From positions 62,001-126,000 of the forward strand of contig NZ_KB907932.1 in assembly GCF_000382285.1 (NCBI RefSeq): 64,000 nt of DNA. Reading direction: 5' to 3'. Within the stretch, counting starts at the first letter, position 1. Every line of letters begins with the position of its first letter. The notes beneath the pieces were generated by a model. The model saw only the letters and a list, made by a program, of their open reading frames with translations. It was not told where the DNA came from and made no database searches. This DNA comes from Solimonas variicoloris DSM 15731 (lineage in GTDB: Bacteria; Pseudomonadota; Gammaproteobacteria; Nevskiales; Nevskiaceae). The position numbers were made by a program, and so were the translations under genes. Shown here in pieces: positions 54,701 to 63,103 of this stretch.

Positions 54701-56262
54701 ACCGGATCGATCAGGCCGAGCGCCGCATCGCTGAGGCCGTACTCGACCGGCAGGCCGTCGCGCTCCCACTGCCCGGCGTCGAAGCCGACGCCGCGGAAGC
54801 GGCGGTAGGTCGAACCGGCGAGCAGCGTCAGCTCGCGCGGATAGACGGCGACACCATTGGCCGACGGCGCGTGCTGCGGATCGATCGTCAGCGCCCACTT
54901 GGTCGCAACCACGCGTTCCGCGCCGTCCGACGGCGTGTTGAGCAGATGCGTGTAGCGCTCGCCCGGAAAGCGGCTGACCAGCGTCGTCGAGCCGCCGCCA
55001 TCGAAGTTCACCGCCTTGACCGCGCCGTAGGCGCGCATCAGCTGGCCGAGCTTGGTCCGCGAGATGCCGTCGCCGGTCGAGCCGACCGGCTTGTCGGCGA
55101 TCAGGAAGAAGGCGCTGCCGTCGGCGCGGATGCCGAAGGCGGTGCGGCTGCTGATCTCGTTCTCGTCGGCGTCGGCCGCCAGTTCGCCGTTGTCGACCAG
55201 CAGGCCGCGGCCGAAGCCGGCGCCGAGCGCATAGCGCACCGTAGACCAGTTCGCATCGTCGGTCTCGTAGCGCAGCGCGATCTGGCTGCCGGCCGGGATC
55301 GCGGCGGCGCCGACGATCAGCGCGTGGCCGGCCGGAATCACATAGCTGGCGTCGCCCTGCACCTGGCCGACGACCTCGCCGGAGAACGGCGCGAACTGCA
55401 CGCTGTTGCTGCCGTCCTTGCGCGCGATGACGGTGACGCCGTTGGCCTGCGGCCGCACCAGCACGCCGGTCTTGCCGCTGAGGTCGATCGTGCCGCGGTA
55501 GTTCTCGGCCGTGTAGACGGCGACCGGCGAGCTGCCGCGCGAGAACGACACGTTCTTCTGCTGCGAAGCGTCGTAGCGGTAGACGCTGCCGACTTCGCTC
55601 GCGTACTCGCCGGCGACGTAGAGCTTGAGCGTGAAGCTCGGCACCTGATCGAGAATGTCGACGCGGCCGTCGTCATAGACCACCACCGCCTCTTCATTGC
55701 GGTCGCTGAAACCCGTGTAGGTGACGCCGCCGGTCTTGATCAGGCCGACGTTCCAGCCGTTGACCATGTCGTAAGGATCAGCGTTGACCGCCAGCACGAT
55801 GTTCTGGCCGGCGTCGATCGCGCGGTCGGCCGAGCGCGTCGTGCGCTCCATCGTGAACTGCCCGCCGGAGCGCTGCACCGGCACCATCGCCAGGCCGGCG
55901 CCGGGCTTGAAGTCGGCGACGATCAGCGCTTCGTTGCGGGTGTGATTGAGCTTGCCTTCAGTGATGCTCAGCGCGTCGTTGACCTGATACTTCTGCAGGT
56001 CGCTGATGACGGTCGGCTCCGGCTCCTTGCTGGTCGTGCCTTCGACCACCGTCGCGACCGGCGCCTCGAACTGCGAATCCGCGTCGGCCGGCGCGGCGAT
56101 GACGTTGGCGACGAAGTTCTCGCCGGCCGACTGGTCGTCGACATAGCGGACGGCATGATCGCGGTACGTGGTCTCGGTGTCCTTGTTGCAGGCACTGAGC
56201 CATCCGCACAGCAAGAGAGATCCGCAAGCGATCCTTGTTATCGCTACCAAACGACGTGACAT
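51709..56262 (-). CDS. surface lipoprotein: NAGPA glycosidase, cohesin-like and metallophosphoesterase modules
   Basis: A 1517-residue lipoprotein (lipobox LSAC, Cys25, Asn at +2). Modules in order: NAGPA-type phosphodiester glycosidase (about 100-460, hallmark FDGGGST at 420-426); Ig/BIG2-like domains (470-640); a carbohydrate-binding-like sandwich from MEDFEGDTSLYAA (645-805); an Ig-like domain (815-905); a cohesin-like module (908-1010, YPGGSFDLPIRVEGGAHFG); a carboxypeptidase-regulatory-like repeat (1040-1115); a purple-acid-phosphatase fibronectin domain (1120-1222); and metallophosphoesterase (1228-1490). Metal ligands are D1234, D1272, N1307-H1308, H1386, H1421 and H1423, all present, though motif I is GDTQ rather than DxH. 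NAGPA enzymes split sugar-1-phosphodiesters. A two-step removal of a sugar then its phosphate from a surface polymer is inference. The upstream 218 bases to flgL hold nothing I recognise. Confidence 0.85.
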   Translation of the reverse strand: MSRRLVAITRIACGSLLLCGWLSACNKDTETTYRDHAVRYVDDQSAGENFVANVIAAPADADSQFEAPVATVVEGTTSKEPEPTVISDLQKYQVNDALSITEGKLNHTRNEALIVADFKPGAGLAMVPVQRSGGQFTMERTTRSADRAIDAGQNIVLAVNADPYDMVNGWNVGLIKTGGVTYTGFSDRNEEAVVVYDDGRVDILDQVPSFTLKLYVAGEYASEVGSVYRYDASQQKNVSFSRGSSPVAVYTAENYRGTIDLSGKTGVLVRPQANGVTVIARKDGSNSVQFAPFSGEVVGQVQGDASYVIPAGHALIVGAAAIPAGSQIALRYETDDANWSTVRYALGAGFGRGLLVDNGELAADADENEISSRTAFGIRADGSAFFLIADKPVGSTGDGISRTKLGQLMRAYGAVKAVNFDGGGSTTLVSRFPGERYTHLLNTPSDGAERVVATKWALTIDPQHAPSANGVAVYPRELTLLAGSTYRRFRGVGFDAGQWERDGLPVEYGLSDAALGLIDPVTGAFRAASGDAQGYVVVRAGDKKGVARVRVISQIDAISFARSVYTLDGGASLQLQPVLSSGGRAVTYDNSILHYSVDNPADCSLDAASGVLTAGFVQGRRCTVTVSVGEQSASVQVDIGVPPVVMEDFEGDTSLYAASGARHKKVSIEKVGEPVFAGRYSMQLSWETDPKQPGTFGAYLTDPSKTKTLPGYPKYLGVNVYIPDELAGKVWWVRGLLVDADNKQVTINYNNDGEPLPERGWHFMKAQIPEGFREPLRFSQPFRFLVLKTAERIDSHVLLDNFTAVYSDNTDLQGPGVTVTPASGTTVDNAAPKISLQLNDASGVDFQDFELQLDGQDVSAQVVGNGRDRLDYQTQNLADGWHRVDYRVHDINGNVSAGDLLFNVVTGASRIYVDSSNVTFYPGGSFDLPIRVEGGAHFGTLNLRLGYDATKASMEVIPGDLAPGGVVAGNGTWSGSFSGFAASTQTLATLRLKVKDYIQNTDISVTVGGELDGQTYYHPVIRKPVGGRYVLMTNWGVGGQAADLLVVGGDGRPAPGVSVESLVYNSATDTVGNVKPLGSTDAQGLLKVDLPAASATQELIFRAYDGSGSSLMSKVLALVERLDYAPRHAFLTPTGDPSVVNVTWFTSLGAQASLVHYGTSGALSRSAQGYSEIVPFFYGTESGAVRVHHAQLSGLQPGTTYYYSVGDGTLQMSPTYSLRTDDGDDAVDIFLFGDTQTLSDENIFNGNGLVRELYRKMQAQLPGGELILHVGDFTDDITDYRLVRLFFDAMQGEGQLASKLLVPAEGNHEVLNEGAVKFASLFPLPYAQGSSVAPYDRANYSFDYGNAHIAVLSSEPPDEADWQAMMAWLEADMKASGKTWKILMLHRPPYNGNPASGNGRSAAYIPPVVDAAGIDLVISGHDHMYSRSVPLAGGSPRAGGATYLIAGSDSAKYYDSNGTGIARLADVLFDDNLNTYTTLSIRGAQMHVLTKTLDGQVVDDIVLQPRAAAAHRTEERP

Positions 56263-56480
56263 GTGAGCCCCTGACTGGTGTTCCGGCGGTGGCGACGTGC
56301 ACAGCCGCAGCGCCGCGCGCCGACCATCGAGGCGGCGGTGCGGCAACGGTTGCGTCGCGCGGCACTACGGCATGCGCGCGAACATCGCGGGGCGCAAGGT
56401 AAGCGGGGGCTGTTTCAGCTTCGTGGCGAAGCCGTGAAAGCGCGACCGGCGCGCATGAAGATCCGGTCAGGCACGCGACA

Positions 56481-57677
56481 TCAACGCAGGTAGTCGAACA
56501 GCGACAGACCCTGGACCTTGGTGTAGACCTGCTGCGCGGCTTCCAGCGTCGTCATCTGCAGCTGCAGGCGCGCGATCGCGTCGGCGTAGTCGAGGTCGCG
56601 CAGATCGGAGGCGGCGCTGGTGGCGTGCTCGCCGACCGCGGCGGACACGTCGAGCGCGTCGTCGATCGCATTGAGACGGATGCCGATGCCGGAGCGCACG
56701 TCGCCGAAGTGATCCTCGGCGCCCTGCAGCGCCGTCAGGCCTTGCTGCAGCGCCGTCTGGATCTGCGCGCGCTGCGCCTCGCTGTCCTGCGGCTGGGCAA
56801 CGAGCGTGGCGAGACCGTCGACCAGCGCGAACACGTCCTGCGTCGTCGACGGCCCGAGCGTGAACTGATCGCCGGCCGCCGGCGTGCCGCTGAAGCCCAG
56901 CGTCGTGCCGCGAAAGCCGATCGACGCACCGTCGGCATAGCTGCCGCTTTGCAGCACCGCGCCGCCGCCGTCGACGATTTCGTAGTGGCCGGCGTCGCTG
57001 AAGCGCAGCGTGTACGAGCCGCCGTCCCAGGCCGCGGCGTCGCTGACGCTGGCCTTCGTCAGTGCCGCGCTGCCGGTATTGCCGGCCGCGGCGCTGACCG
57101 CGAAGCGGCCGTTGCCGGTCTTCAGGCCCATGAAGACCGCATCGCCCGGATCGTTCTGGGCGACATAGCGCGTGCTGCCGATCTGCGCGCTGACCGTGGT
57201 CTGGTCGCCGGCGTAATCGGCGCTGCTGCCGTTCCAGCTGAACGGCAGCCCGGCGTCGTCGGCGCCGCCGAACAGGTAGCGGCCCTGCCCGTCGCTGGTA
57301 TTGGCCAGCGCCAGCAGCTGGTCGCGGATGCTGACCAGTTCCTTGGCGATCGCCTGCCGCGAGCTGTCGGACTGCGACGCGGTGTTGGCCTGCACGACCA
57401 GCTCGCGCACGTGCTGCAGCAGGCCGATGCCGCTGGCGAGGCTGTCTTCGCCGAGCTGCAGGCGCGCCTGCGCGCTCTGCGCCGCCTGCGTGTACTGCTG
57501 ATTCTGCGCGAGCAGCTGATCGTAGTTCTGCGCCGCCGCCCAGCCGGCCGGATCGTCGGCGGCGGTGCGCCACTTCTGGTTGGCGCTGAGCTGTGTCTGG
57601 GTCCTGGCCAGCGCGTTCTGCTGGCGCTGCATCTCGGCAACGCCCTGCTGGTAGTGCCACGCGGTCGAGATTCTCAT
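56481..57677 (-). CDS. flgL: flagellar hook-filament junction protein FlgL
   Basis: A 398-residue protein starting MRISTAWHYQQGVAEMQRQQ. Flagellin-like helices at both ends include TAADDPAGWAAAQNYDQLLAQ, GRYLFGGADD and the C-terminal LQLQMTTLEAAQQVYTKV. With FlgK it joins the hook to the filament. It follows flgK by 14 bases. The next gene on this strand is the NAGPA lipoprotein, not fliC. Confidence 0.95.
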   Translation of the reverse strand: MRISTAWHYQQGVAEMQRQQNALARTQTQLSANQKWRTAADDPAGWAAAQNYDQLLAQNQQYTQAAQSAQARLQLGEDSLASGIGLLQHVRELVVQANTASQSDSSRQAIAKELVSIRDQLLALANTSDGQGRYLFGGADDAGLPFSWNGSSADYAGDQTTVSAQIGSTRYVAQNDPGDAVFMGLKTGNGRFAVSAAAGNTGSAALTKASVSDAAAWDGGSYTLRFSDAGHYEIVDGGGAVLQSGSYADGASIGFRGTTLGFSGTPAAGDQFTLGPSTTQDVFALVDGLATLVAQPQDSEAQRAQIQTALQQGLTALQGAEDHFGDVRSGIGIRLNAIDDALDVSAAVGEHATSAASDLRDLDYADAIARLQLQMTTLEAAQQVYTKVQGLSLFDYLR

Positions 57678-57691
57678 GCCGGTTCTCCGCC

Positions 57692-59560
57692 TCAGCCGCG
57701 CGCCGCCTGCAGCAGCGCCTGGAAGGTTTCGTTGGCGGTGGCGATCACCTGCGCCGCCGCCTGGTAGGCCTGCTGGAAGCGGATCAGGTCCGCCGCTTCC
57801 TCGTCGAGATTGACGCCCGACACCGACTCGCGCGCGGCCTGGGCCTGCGTCTGCACCGCGCTCTGCGCATCGAGCGCGAGGCTCGCCTGCTGGGCGGCGG
57901 TCGCCGCGCGCGTGGTCAGCGCCGACTGCGCCGCGTTCAGCGAGTCCATGCCGAACAAGGCCCGGCCGCCGAGCGCGGCGAGCGCCTGCGCGTTGCGGTT
58001 GTCGCTGCTGTTGGCGCCGGTCTGCTGCACCGAAAAGCTGTCGCCCGCCGCCAGCGTACCGCTTGGCGTCAGCGACCAGCCGTTGACGCTGATCGCGCTG
58101 CCGGCGCTGTACGCATAGCTGCCGCTGCCGTTGATCTGATAGGTGTTGGCGTCGATGAAGCGGATCGTCACCGGATCGGTCAGCGCCGCATTCGACGCGT
58201 CGCTGACCGCGATCGCGCCGAGCCCGGCGCTGTTGCCGCTCGCCGCGCTGGCGCTGACGGCGCTGGCCGCGGCGATGCGGCTCGGATCGCCGGTCGTCAG
58301 CGCCAGCTGCGCGGCGGCATCGGCGGTCGGCTGCACGAGAAACTTGTCGCCGGCCTGCGCGCTGCCGCTGACGGTGATCGCGACGCCGCCGAGCCGCAGC
58401 GGATCGGCGGCACTGCCGCTGCCGCTCAGCGCCACGCTGGCGCCGCTGCGCGCGTCGGTCGCAGTCCAGGCGCTGCCGTCGAACTTCAGCACGTAATCGG
58501 AGGTGCCGAGCTGGCCGGCGTCGGCGATCGCGACCGAGAGGCCGGCATTGCCGGCGTTGGCGCTGGCCGGCAGCGCCTTGCCCGACGGCATCGTCAGCAG
58601 ATCGCTGCCGCGATTGCCGTCGAGATCGACGCCGGCCGCGTTCTGCGCGTTGACCGCCTGCGCGAAACCGGCGGCGAGCCGGCCGAGTTCGTTGCGCGTC
58701 GGATCGATCAGCTCGCGCCGCGTATCGAGCAGGCCGCCGATCGTGCCGCCGCTGAGCTGCGCGGTGACCGGCTGGCCGTTGTAGGTGACGTCGAGCCGGC
58801 CGCTGCCGTAGGCGTCGGCCGCGGTGCCCAGCGCCGTCGCCTTGCTGCCGAGCACCAGCGCCTGGCCGCTGGCGACGTAGACGTTGAGGCTGCCGTCGTC
58901 CTGCGTCACCGTCGAGATGCCGACGCGGCTGGCGATCTTCTGCACCAGCGCGTCGCGCTGGTCGAGCAGGTCGTTCGGCGGCTGGCCGCCGTACTGCGCC
59001 TGGGCGTTGACGATCTGTTCGTTGAGCTTGGCCAGCGCGCTGCCGTAGTCGTTGATCTCGGCGACCGTCGACTGCAGCGACTGGTTGACCTGCGCGTCCA
59101 TCGTGTCGAGCTGCGATTGCAGCGTCGAGAAGCGATCGACGACGCTCTGCGCCGCGCCGAGCACGGCCTGCCGCGCCGCGCCGGACGCCGGCGTCGACGC
59201 CAGCTGGCTGGCGGCGCTGAAGAACGATTGCAGCGGCGTCGCCAGGCTGGTGCCGCTGTCCGACAGCAGCGTGTCGATCTGCGCGGCATAGCTGTTGTAG
59301 GCCTCGATGCGCGCATAGGCCGAGTTGCTGGTTTGCAGCCGCGCGCTGACCAGCGCGTCGGTAATGCGCTGCACCGACTGCACGCTGACGCCGGAGCCGA
59401 CATAACCGCTGCCGGAGCCCGAGCCAAGTCGCGAGACCAGATCGACGCGCTGGCGCGAATAGCCTTCGGTATTGGCATTGGCGATGTTGTGGCTGGTCGT
59501 GTTCAGCGCCGTGCGGTAGGCCAGCAGCGCCGACACGCCGGTCGAAAGCAGATCGCTCAT
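57692..59560 (-). CDS. flgK: flagellar hook-filament junction protein FlgK
   Basis: A 622-residue protein. The N-terminus SDLLSTGVSALLAYRTALNT with NIANANTEGYSRQRV is the rod/hook-family motif, and the C-terminus has GVNLDEEAADLIRFQQAYQA. The middle (about 330-520) is an Ala/Gly/Ser-rich insertion with repeated Ig-like segments. It is placed before flgL in the usual order, 10 bases after flgJ. Confidence 0.96.
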   Translation of the reverse strand: MSDLLSTGVSALLAYRTALNTTSHNIANANTEGYSRQRVDLVSRLGSGSGSGYVGSGVSVQSVQRITDALVSARLQTSNSAYARIEAYNSYAAQIDTLLSDSGTSLATPLQSFFSAASQLASTPASGAARQAVLGAAQSVVDRFSTLQSQLDTMDAQVNQSLQSTVAEINDYGSALAKLNEQIVNAQAQYGGQPPNDLLDQRDALVQKIASRVGISTVTQDDGSLNVYVASGQALVLGSKATALGTAADAYGSGRLDVTYNGQPVTAQLSGGTIGGLLDTRRELIDPTRNELGRLAAGFAQAVNAQNAAGVDLDGNRGSDLLTMPSGKALPASANAGNAGLSVAIADAGQLGTSDYVLKFDGSAWTATDARSGASVALSGSGSAADPLRLGGVAITVSGSAQAGDKFLVQPTADAAAQLALTTGDPSRIAAASAVSASAASGNSAGLGAIAVSDASNAALTDPVTIRFIDANTYQINGSGSYAYSAGSAISVNGWSLTPSGTLAAGDSFSVQQTGANSSDNRNAQALAALGGRALFGMDSLNAAQSALTTRAATAAQQASLALDAQSAVQTQAQAARESVSGVNLDEEAADLIRFQQAYQAAAQVIATANETFQALLQAARG

Positions 59561-59570
59561 CGGCGGCTCC

Positions 59571-60524
59571 TCAGGCGCTCAGCGTGTCGCCGGCGTCGCC
59601 GAGCGCGAGCTGCATCGCCGGCCCGTTGGCGATGCGCAGGATCTTGCTGGCGTAGGCCGGATCGGTCGCATAGCCGGCCTGCTGCAGGCCATGCACGAAG
59701 CTGGCGGCGCTGCCGCCGTGGCGCAGCGCCTGGGCGTAACGCGGATTGGACTTGAGGAAATCAACATAGTTGTCGAAGGCCTCGCCGGCCGAGGCGTAGG
59801 CGCGAAAATCCGCGCGCTGGCGCTGCGCCTGGCCGTCCACGTATTCGGTCGTCGTCGTGCGCACTTCGTCCCCCTCCCAGCGCTTATCGGCCTTGATGCC
59901 GAAAAAGTTGAATGTCGGCTGCCCGTCGGCGCCGCGCAGCGCGTGCCGGCCCCAACCGGTCTCGAGTGCAGCCTGGGCGATCAGCACGCGCGCCGGCACG
60001 CCCAGCTCGCGCGCGGCGCGCTCGGCGTGCGGGCGGATCGCCTGCACGAAGGCGCTGCGCGCGTCGCTGCCGCTGGCGCTGGCCGCCCGCGTGGCGCTGG
60101 CGCCGGCGGCCGCGGCGGCTTCGGCTGGCGCGGCGCCGGCGGCCGCGGCGGCTTCGGCTGGCGCGGCGCTGGTCACCGGCGTCGAGGACAGCGCGCCGTC
60201 CGGCCGCGCATTGGCGGCCGCAGCCGCGTCGCCGCCGCGCAGCTGGCGCACCAGCAGATCGGCCAGGCCCAGCCCTTTGCCAGACGACAGGTGCACGGCC
60301 ATCTGCTGGTCGAACAGGTCCTGATAGAAATCGGTCTGGCCGCCGCCGGTCAGCGGATCGCCGGGCAAAGCCGCACGCGCACTCTTGAGCATCTGCTGCG
60401 TGAGCAGCGCCTCGAACTGCTGCGCGGCCTTGCGCACTGCCCCTTCGTCATTGGCGCGCGCGCCGCGGCGCAGGGCGTTGAACTGGCCGAAGTCGGTGAT
60501 GCTGTCGGTGGGACGGGCGCTCAT
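59571..60524 (-). CDS. flgJ: rod-cap muramidase FlgJ
   Basis: A 317-residue protein. The rod-binding domain (about 30-95) has AAQQFEALLTQQMLKSAR, and the C-terminal glucosaminidase/muramidase (about 165-315) has LIAQAALETGWGRHAL with catalytic Glu. FlgJ clears peptidoglycan for the rod. The two domains are joined by an Ala/Glu/Pro linker containing an exact 11-residue duplication. ATG 60524 begins MSARPTDSI. A 745-base gap separates it from flgI. Confidence 0.95.
   Translation of the reverse strand: MSARPTDSITDFGQFNALRRGARANDEGAVRKAAQQFEALLTQQMLKSARAALPGDPLTGGGQTDFYQDLFDQQMAVHLSSGKGLGLADLLVRQLRGGDAAAAANARPDGALSSTPVTSAAPAEAAAAAGAAPAEAAAAAGASATRAASASGSDARSAFVQAIRPHAERAARELGVPARVLIAQAALETGWGRHALRGADGQPTFNFFGIKADKRWEGDEVRTTTTEYVDGQAQRQRADFRAYASAGEAFDNYVDFLKSNPRYAQALRHGGSAASFVHGLQQAGYATDPAYASKILRIANGPAMQLALGDAGDTLSA
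60102..60167. repeat. exact 33-bp tandem duplication within flgJ
   Basis: Two identical, in-frame 33-base units (60102-60134 and 60135-60167) code for the repeated APAEAAAAAGA of the FlgJ linker. It is a likely site of length variation. Confidence 0.95.
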
Positions 60525-61269
60525 GCGGCGACTCCGCATTGCGGCTCAATCACAGCCGGGCGGCACATCAAGGTCGTCGCTCGATCGAGCCTTTTATTTC
60601 GCGCTGGCGCGCGCCTCACTTTTCTTTGCTTGTGCAAAGAAAAGTAAGCAAAAGAAAGCACACCCCTGGGGCCGCACTTCGCTACGCGAAGTGCCCTGCG
60701 CTGCTCACGTGCTCGGGACCGTCGCCGACGCGGCATCCGTGCCGCGGCGGCGACTTGGCCGGCCGTCCTGGCCGGCCATTCCCTGCGCGCGCTGCGCTGC
60801 TCGGTGCGGCCCAAGGGGACCCGTACGGCAAAGGCAAAGGCAACGGCAACGGCAACGGCAACGGCAGAGCTTCGCGGCAAGGACGCTTTGCTGTTCGCCT
60901 TTGGGTCCCCTTTGCGGAGCGCCGAGAAGCGCAGCCGGTCCGGGGCTGTCCGGCGCTGACTGTTTGAGCGGTGCGCAGCACCGCGAGTTTCAGCGACGGC
61001 CGGACCGGCGAGCATCGCAGGGAACCCGAGCGCAGCGAGGGCGCGTAAGCCAGGGGTGTGTTTCTTTTGCTTACTTTTCTTTGCACAAGCAAAGAAAAGT
61101 AAGGCGCCGACAGGCGAAATCAAACGTAGGGATCGAGCACCCAGCGCCGCAGAACGAGCCGTGACCGCATTGCCATCAGCAGATCCGACGCAGCACGATG
61201 CCGGCCGCGCCGCGGACATGACCCGCGTGCAGGCCCGGAACGCACCGCATGGCCGGATCGCCGCCATCA
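60525..61269. other. long intergenic region between flgJ and flgI
   Basis: A 745-base gap in an otherwise tight operon. Its centre is the 484-bp inverted-repeat element at 60617-61100. Several open frames cross it, but they are low-complexity, differ from neighbours in composition and show no family. The flanks (60525-60616 and 61101-61269) hold nothing I recognise. Confidence 0.7.
60617..61100. mobile_element. non-coding element with 52-bp terminal inverted repeats
   Basis: The ends are near-identical inverted repeats of 52 and 51 bases (60617-60668 and 61050-61100, one indel). Each terminus is itself a hairpin with arms ACTTTTCTTTGC/GCAAAGAAAAGT. Inside are a second inverted pair, AAGGGGACCC (60813-60822) and GGGTCCCCTT (60903-60912), and a hexamer array, GGCAAA x2 then GGCAAC x4 (60827-60862). 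No transposase is encoded. The terminal sequence read as protein gives FFACAKKSKQKK, which I recall from spurious proteins in Xanthomonadales genomes, suggesting a dispersed non-autonomous element. Mobility is inference. Confidence 0.65.
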
Positions 61270-62409
61270 TCAGATCACCACCAGCTCCGCCCGCAGCGCG
61301 CCCGCTTCCTTCAGCGCCTCCAGGATCGCGACCAGATCGCCCGGCGCGGCGCCGACCTGATTCACCGCCTTGACCAGATCGTCGAGGCTGACGCCGGCGT
61401 CGAACACGAACATGCGGCCGGCGCCGTCCTGCGTCACCTCGATCTGCGAGCGTGGCACGACCACGGTCTGGCCTTCGCTGAACGCACCCGGCTGGCTGAC
61501 CTGCGGCTTCTCCGAGATCGTCACCGCCAGCGAGCCGTGCGCGACCGCCGCCGGCATCACGCGCACGCCGCTGCCGATGACGACCGTGCCGGTGCGCGAG
61601 TTGATGACCACGCGCGCCGCCGCCTCGCCCGGCGCCACCTCGATGTTCTCGAGCACCGACAGGAAAGCGACGCGCTGGCTGGGATCGGCCGGCGCGGCGA
61701 CGCTGACCGTCACCGCGTCCTGGGCCCTGGCGAATTCGCCGCCGAGCACGGCGTTGATGCTCTTGGCCATGTGTGCGGCGGTGGTGAAATCCGGAGCATG
61801 GAGGTTGAAGCGCAACTCCGGCGCGACGGCGAAACTGCTGGCGACGACGCGCTCGACCTGCGCCCCATTCGGGATGCGGCCGGCGCTCGGCACGTTGATG
61901 GTGACGCGCGAGCCGTCCTTGCCGGAAACGCCGAGGCCGCCGACGACGACATTGCCCTGCGCGATCGCGTAGACCTGGCCGTCGGCGCCCTTCAGCGGCG
62001 TCATCAGCAGCGCGCCGCCGCGCAGCGAGCCGGCGTTGCCGAGCGAGGACACGGTGACGTCGATCTGCTGGCCCGGCTTGGCGAACGCCGGCAGCTCGGC
62101 GCTGACGGCGACGGCGGCGACGTTCTTGAGCTGCGGATTGACGTTGCTCGGCACGGTGATGCCGAGCTGGGCGAGCATCGACTTCAGGCTCTGCGTCGTG
62201 AACGGCGCCTGCGTGGTCTGGTCACCGGTGCCGTCGAGGCCGACAACCAGGCCATAACCGATCAGCGGATTGCTGCGCACGCCTTCGACCGCCGCCAGAT
62301 CCTTGACGCGCTCGGCGCGGGCCGGATCCGGCACCAGCAGCAGCACGCCGAGCAGCAGGCGGGCCACGCGCAGCAGGCGTTGATGGCGGCGGACGAGCAG
62401 GAAGCGCAT
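61270..62409 (-). CDS. flgI: flagellar P-ring protein FlgI
   Basis: A 379-residue periplasmic protein. The signal peptide ends near [10 protein letters not shown]. Conserved blocks are [40 protein letters not shown] and the end ELVVI. FlgI forms the P ring in peptidoglycan. I used ATG 62409 (MRFLLVRRH), which gives the signal sequence. It follows flgH by 19 bases. Confidence 0.97.
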   Translation of the reverse strand: MRFLLVRRHQRLLRVARLLLGVLLLVPDPARAERVKDLAAVEGVRSNPLIGYGLVVGLDGTGDQTTQAPFTTQSLKSMLAQLGITVPSNVNPQLKNVAAVAVSAELPAFAKPGQQIDVTVSSLGNAGSLRGGALLMTPLKGADGQVYAIAQGNVVVGGLGVSGKDGSRVTINVPSAGRIPNGAQVERVVASSFAVAPELRFNLHAPDFTTAAHMAKSINAVLGGEFARAQDAVTVSVAAPADPSQRVAFLSVLENIEVAPGEAAARVVINSRTGTVVIGSGVRVMPAAVAHGSLAVTISEKPQVSQPGAFSEGQTVVVPRSQIEVTQDGAGRMFVFDAGVSLDDLVKAVNQVGAAPGDLVAILEALKEAGALRAELVVI

Positions 62410-62428
62410 GGCGGTCTCCGGACGATCG

Positions 62429-63103
62429 CTAGAACGGGAACAGCACCGAATTGAAGAAACGCGCCAGCCAGCCCATCGCGTTGGCGTCGGCGACCGCGCC
62501 GCTGCCGGCATAACGGATGCGCGCGTTGGCGACGCGGTCCGAGCTGACCGTGTTGCCGGCGCCGATGTCGACCGGCCGCACGATGCCCTCGAGGGTGACG
62601 CGCTCGGTGCCCTGATTCAGCGACAGCTGCTTCTCGCCGCGCACGAGCAGATTGCCGTTCGGCAGCACGCGCGTGACGACGACCGTGACCGAGCCCGACA
62701 GCGTGTTCGACTGCGTCGATGCGCCGCCGCCGGCGAACGACTGATCCGAGCCCAGATCGAAGCCGAGCACGCCGGTGCCGTTGACGCTCAGCGGCCGGCC
62801 GAACAGCGTCGGGTTGACGATGCTGTCGCTGGTCTTCTTCGCCGTGCTGGTGTTGGCTTTCTTCTCGGCGCTGGTCTTCTCGACCAGCTGCACCGTCAGC
62901 AGATCGCCGACGCGGCGCGCCTTCTGATCCTCGAACAGGCTGATGCCGGCGCCGGCGGCGTAGATCGCCCCCTCGCTCGCCGGCGGCGGCGCGGCGGCGG
63001 CCTCGGGCGGCACCTCGAGCGGCTCGCGCGACGGCGCGCCGGCGCAGGCCGCGAGCAGGAGCGGCAGCAACAGCGATGCGTAGCGGCGCGTCACGGCGTT
63101 CAC
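62429..63103 (-). CDS. flgH: flagellar L-ring lipoprotein FlgH
   Basis: A 224-residue lipoprotein with lipobox LLAAC (Cys20). Conserved blocks are [37 protein letters not shown] and the ending FFNSVLFPF. It builds the L ring in the outer membrane. The start is GTG at 63103, overlapping the flgG stop as GTGA. Confidence 0.96.
   Translation of the reverse strand: MNAVTRRYASLLLPLLLAACAGAPSREPLEVPPEAAAAPPPASEGAIYAAGAGISLFEDQKARRVGDLLTVQLVEKTSAEKKANTSTAKKTSDSIVNPTLFGRPLSVNGTGVLGFDLGSDQSFAGGGASTQSNTLSGSVTVVVTRVLPNGNLLVRGEKQLSLNQGTERVTLEGIVRPVDIGAGNTVSSDRVANARIRYAGSGAVADANAMGWLARFFNSVLFPF

Noticed and set aside
51730-56259. A 1509-codon open frame antisense to the NAGPA-phosphoesterase gene
   Set aside because: The minus-strand frame has lipobox, glycosidase and phosphoesterase motifs; the plus frame is low-complexity and ends inside the shadow.
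60521-61270. Open frames across the flgJ-flgI gap (for example FFACAKKSKQKK reading)
   Set aside because: They translate the inverted repeats and the hexamer array on both strands. They look like spurious proteins from a repeated element.
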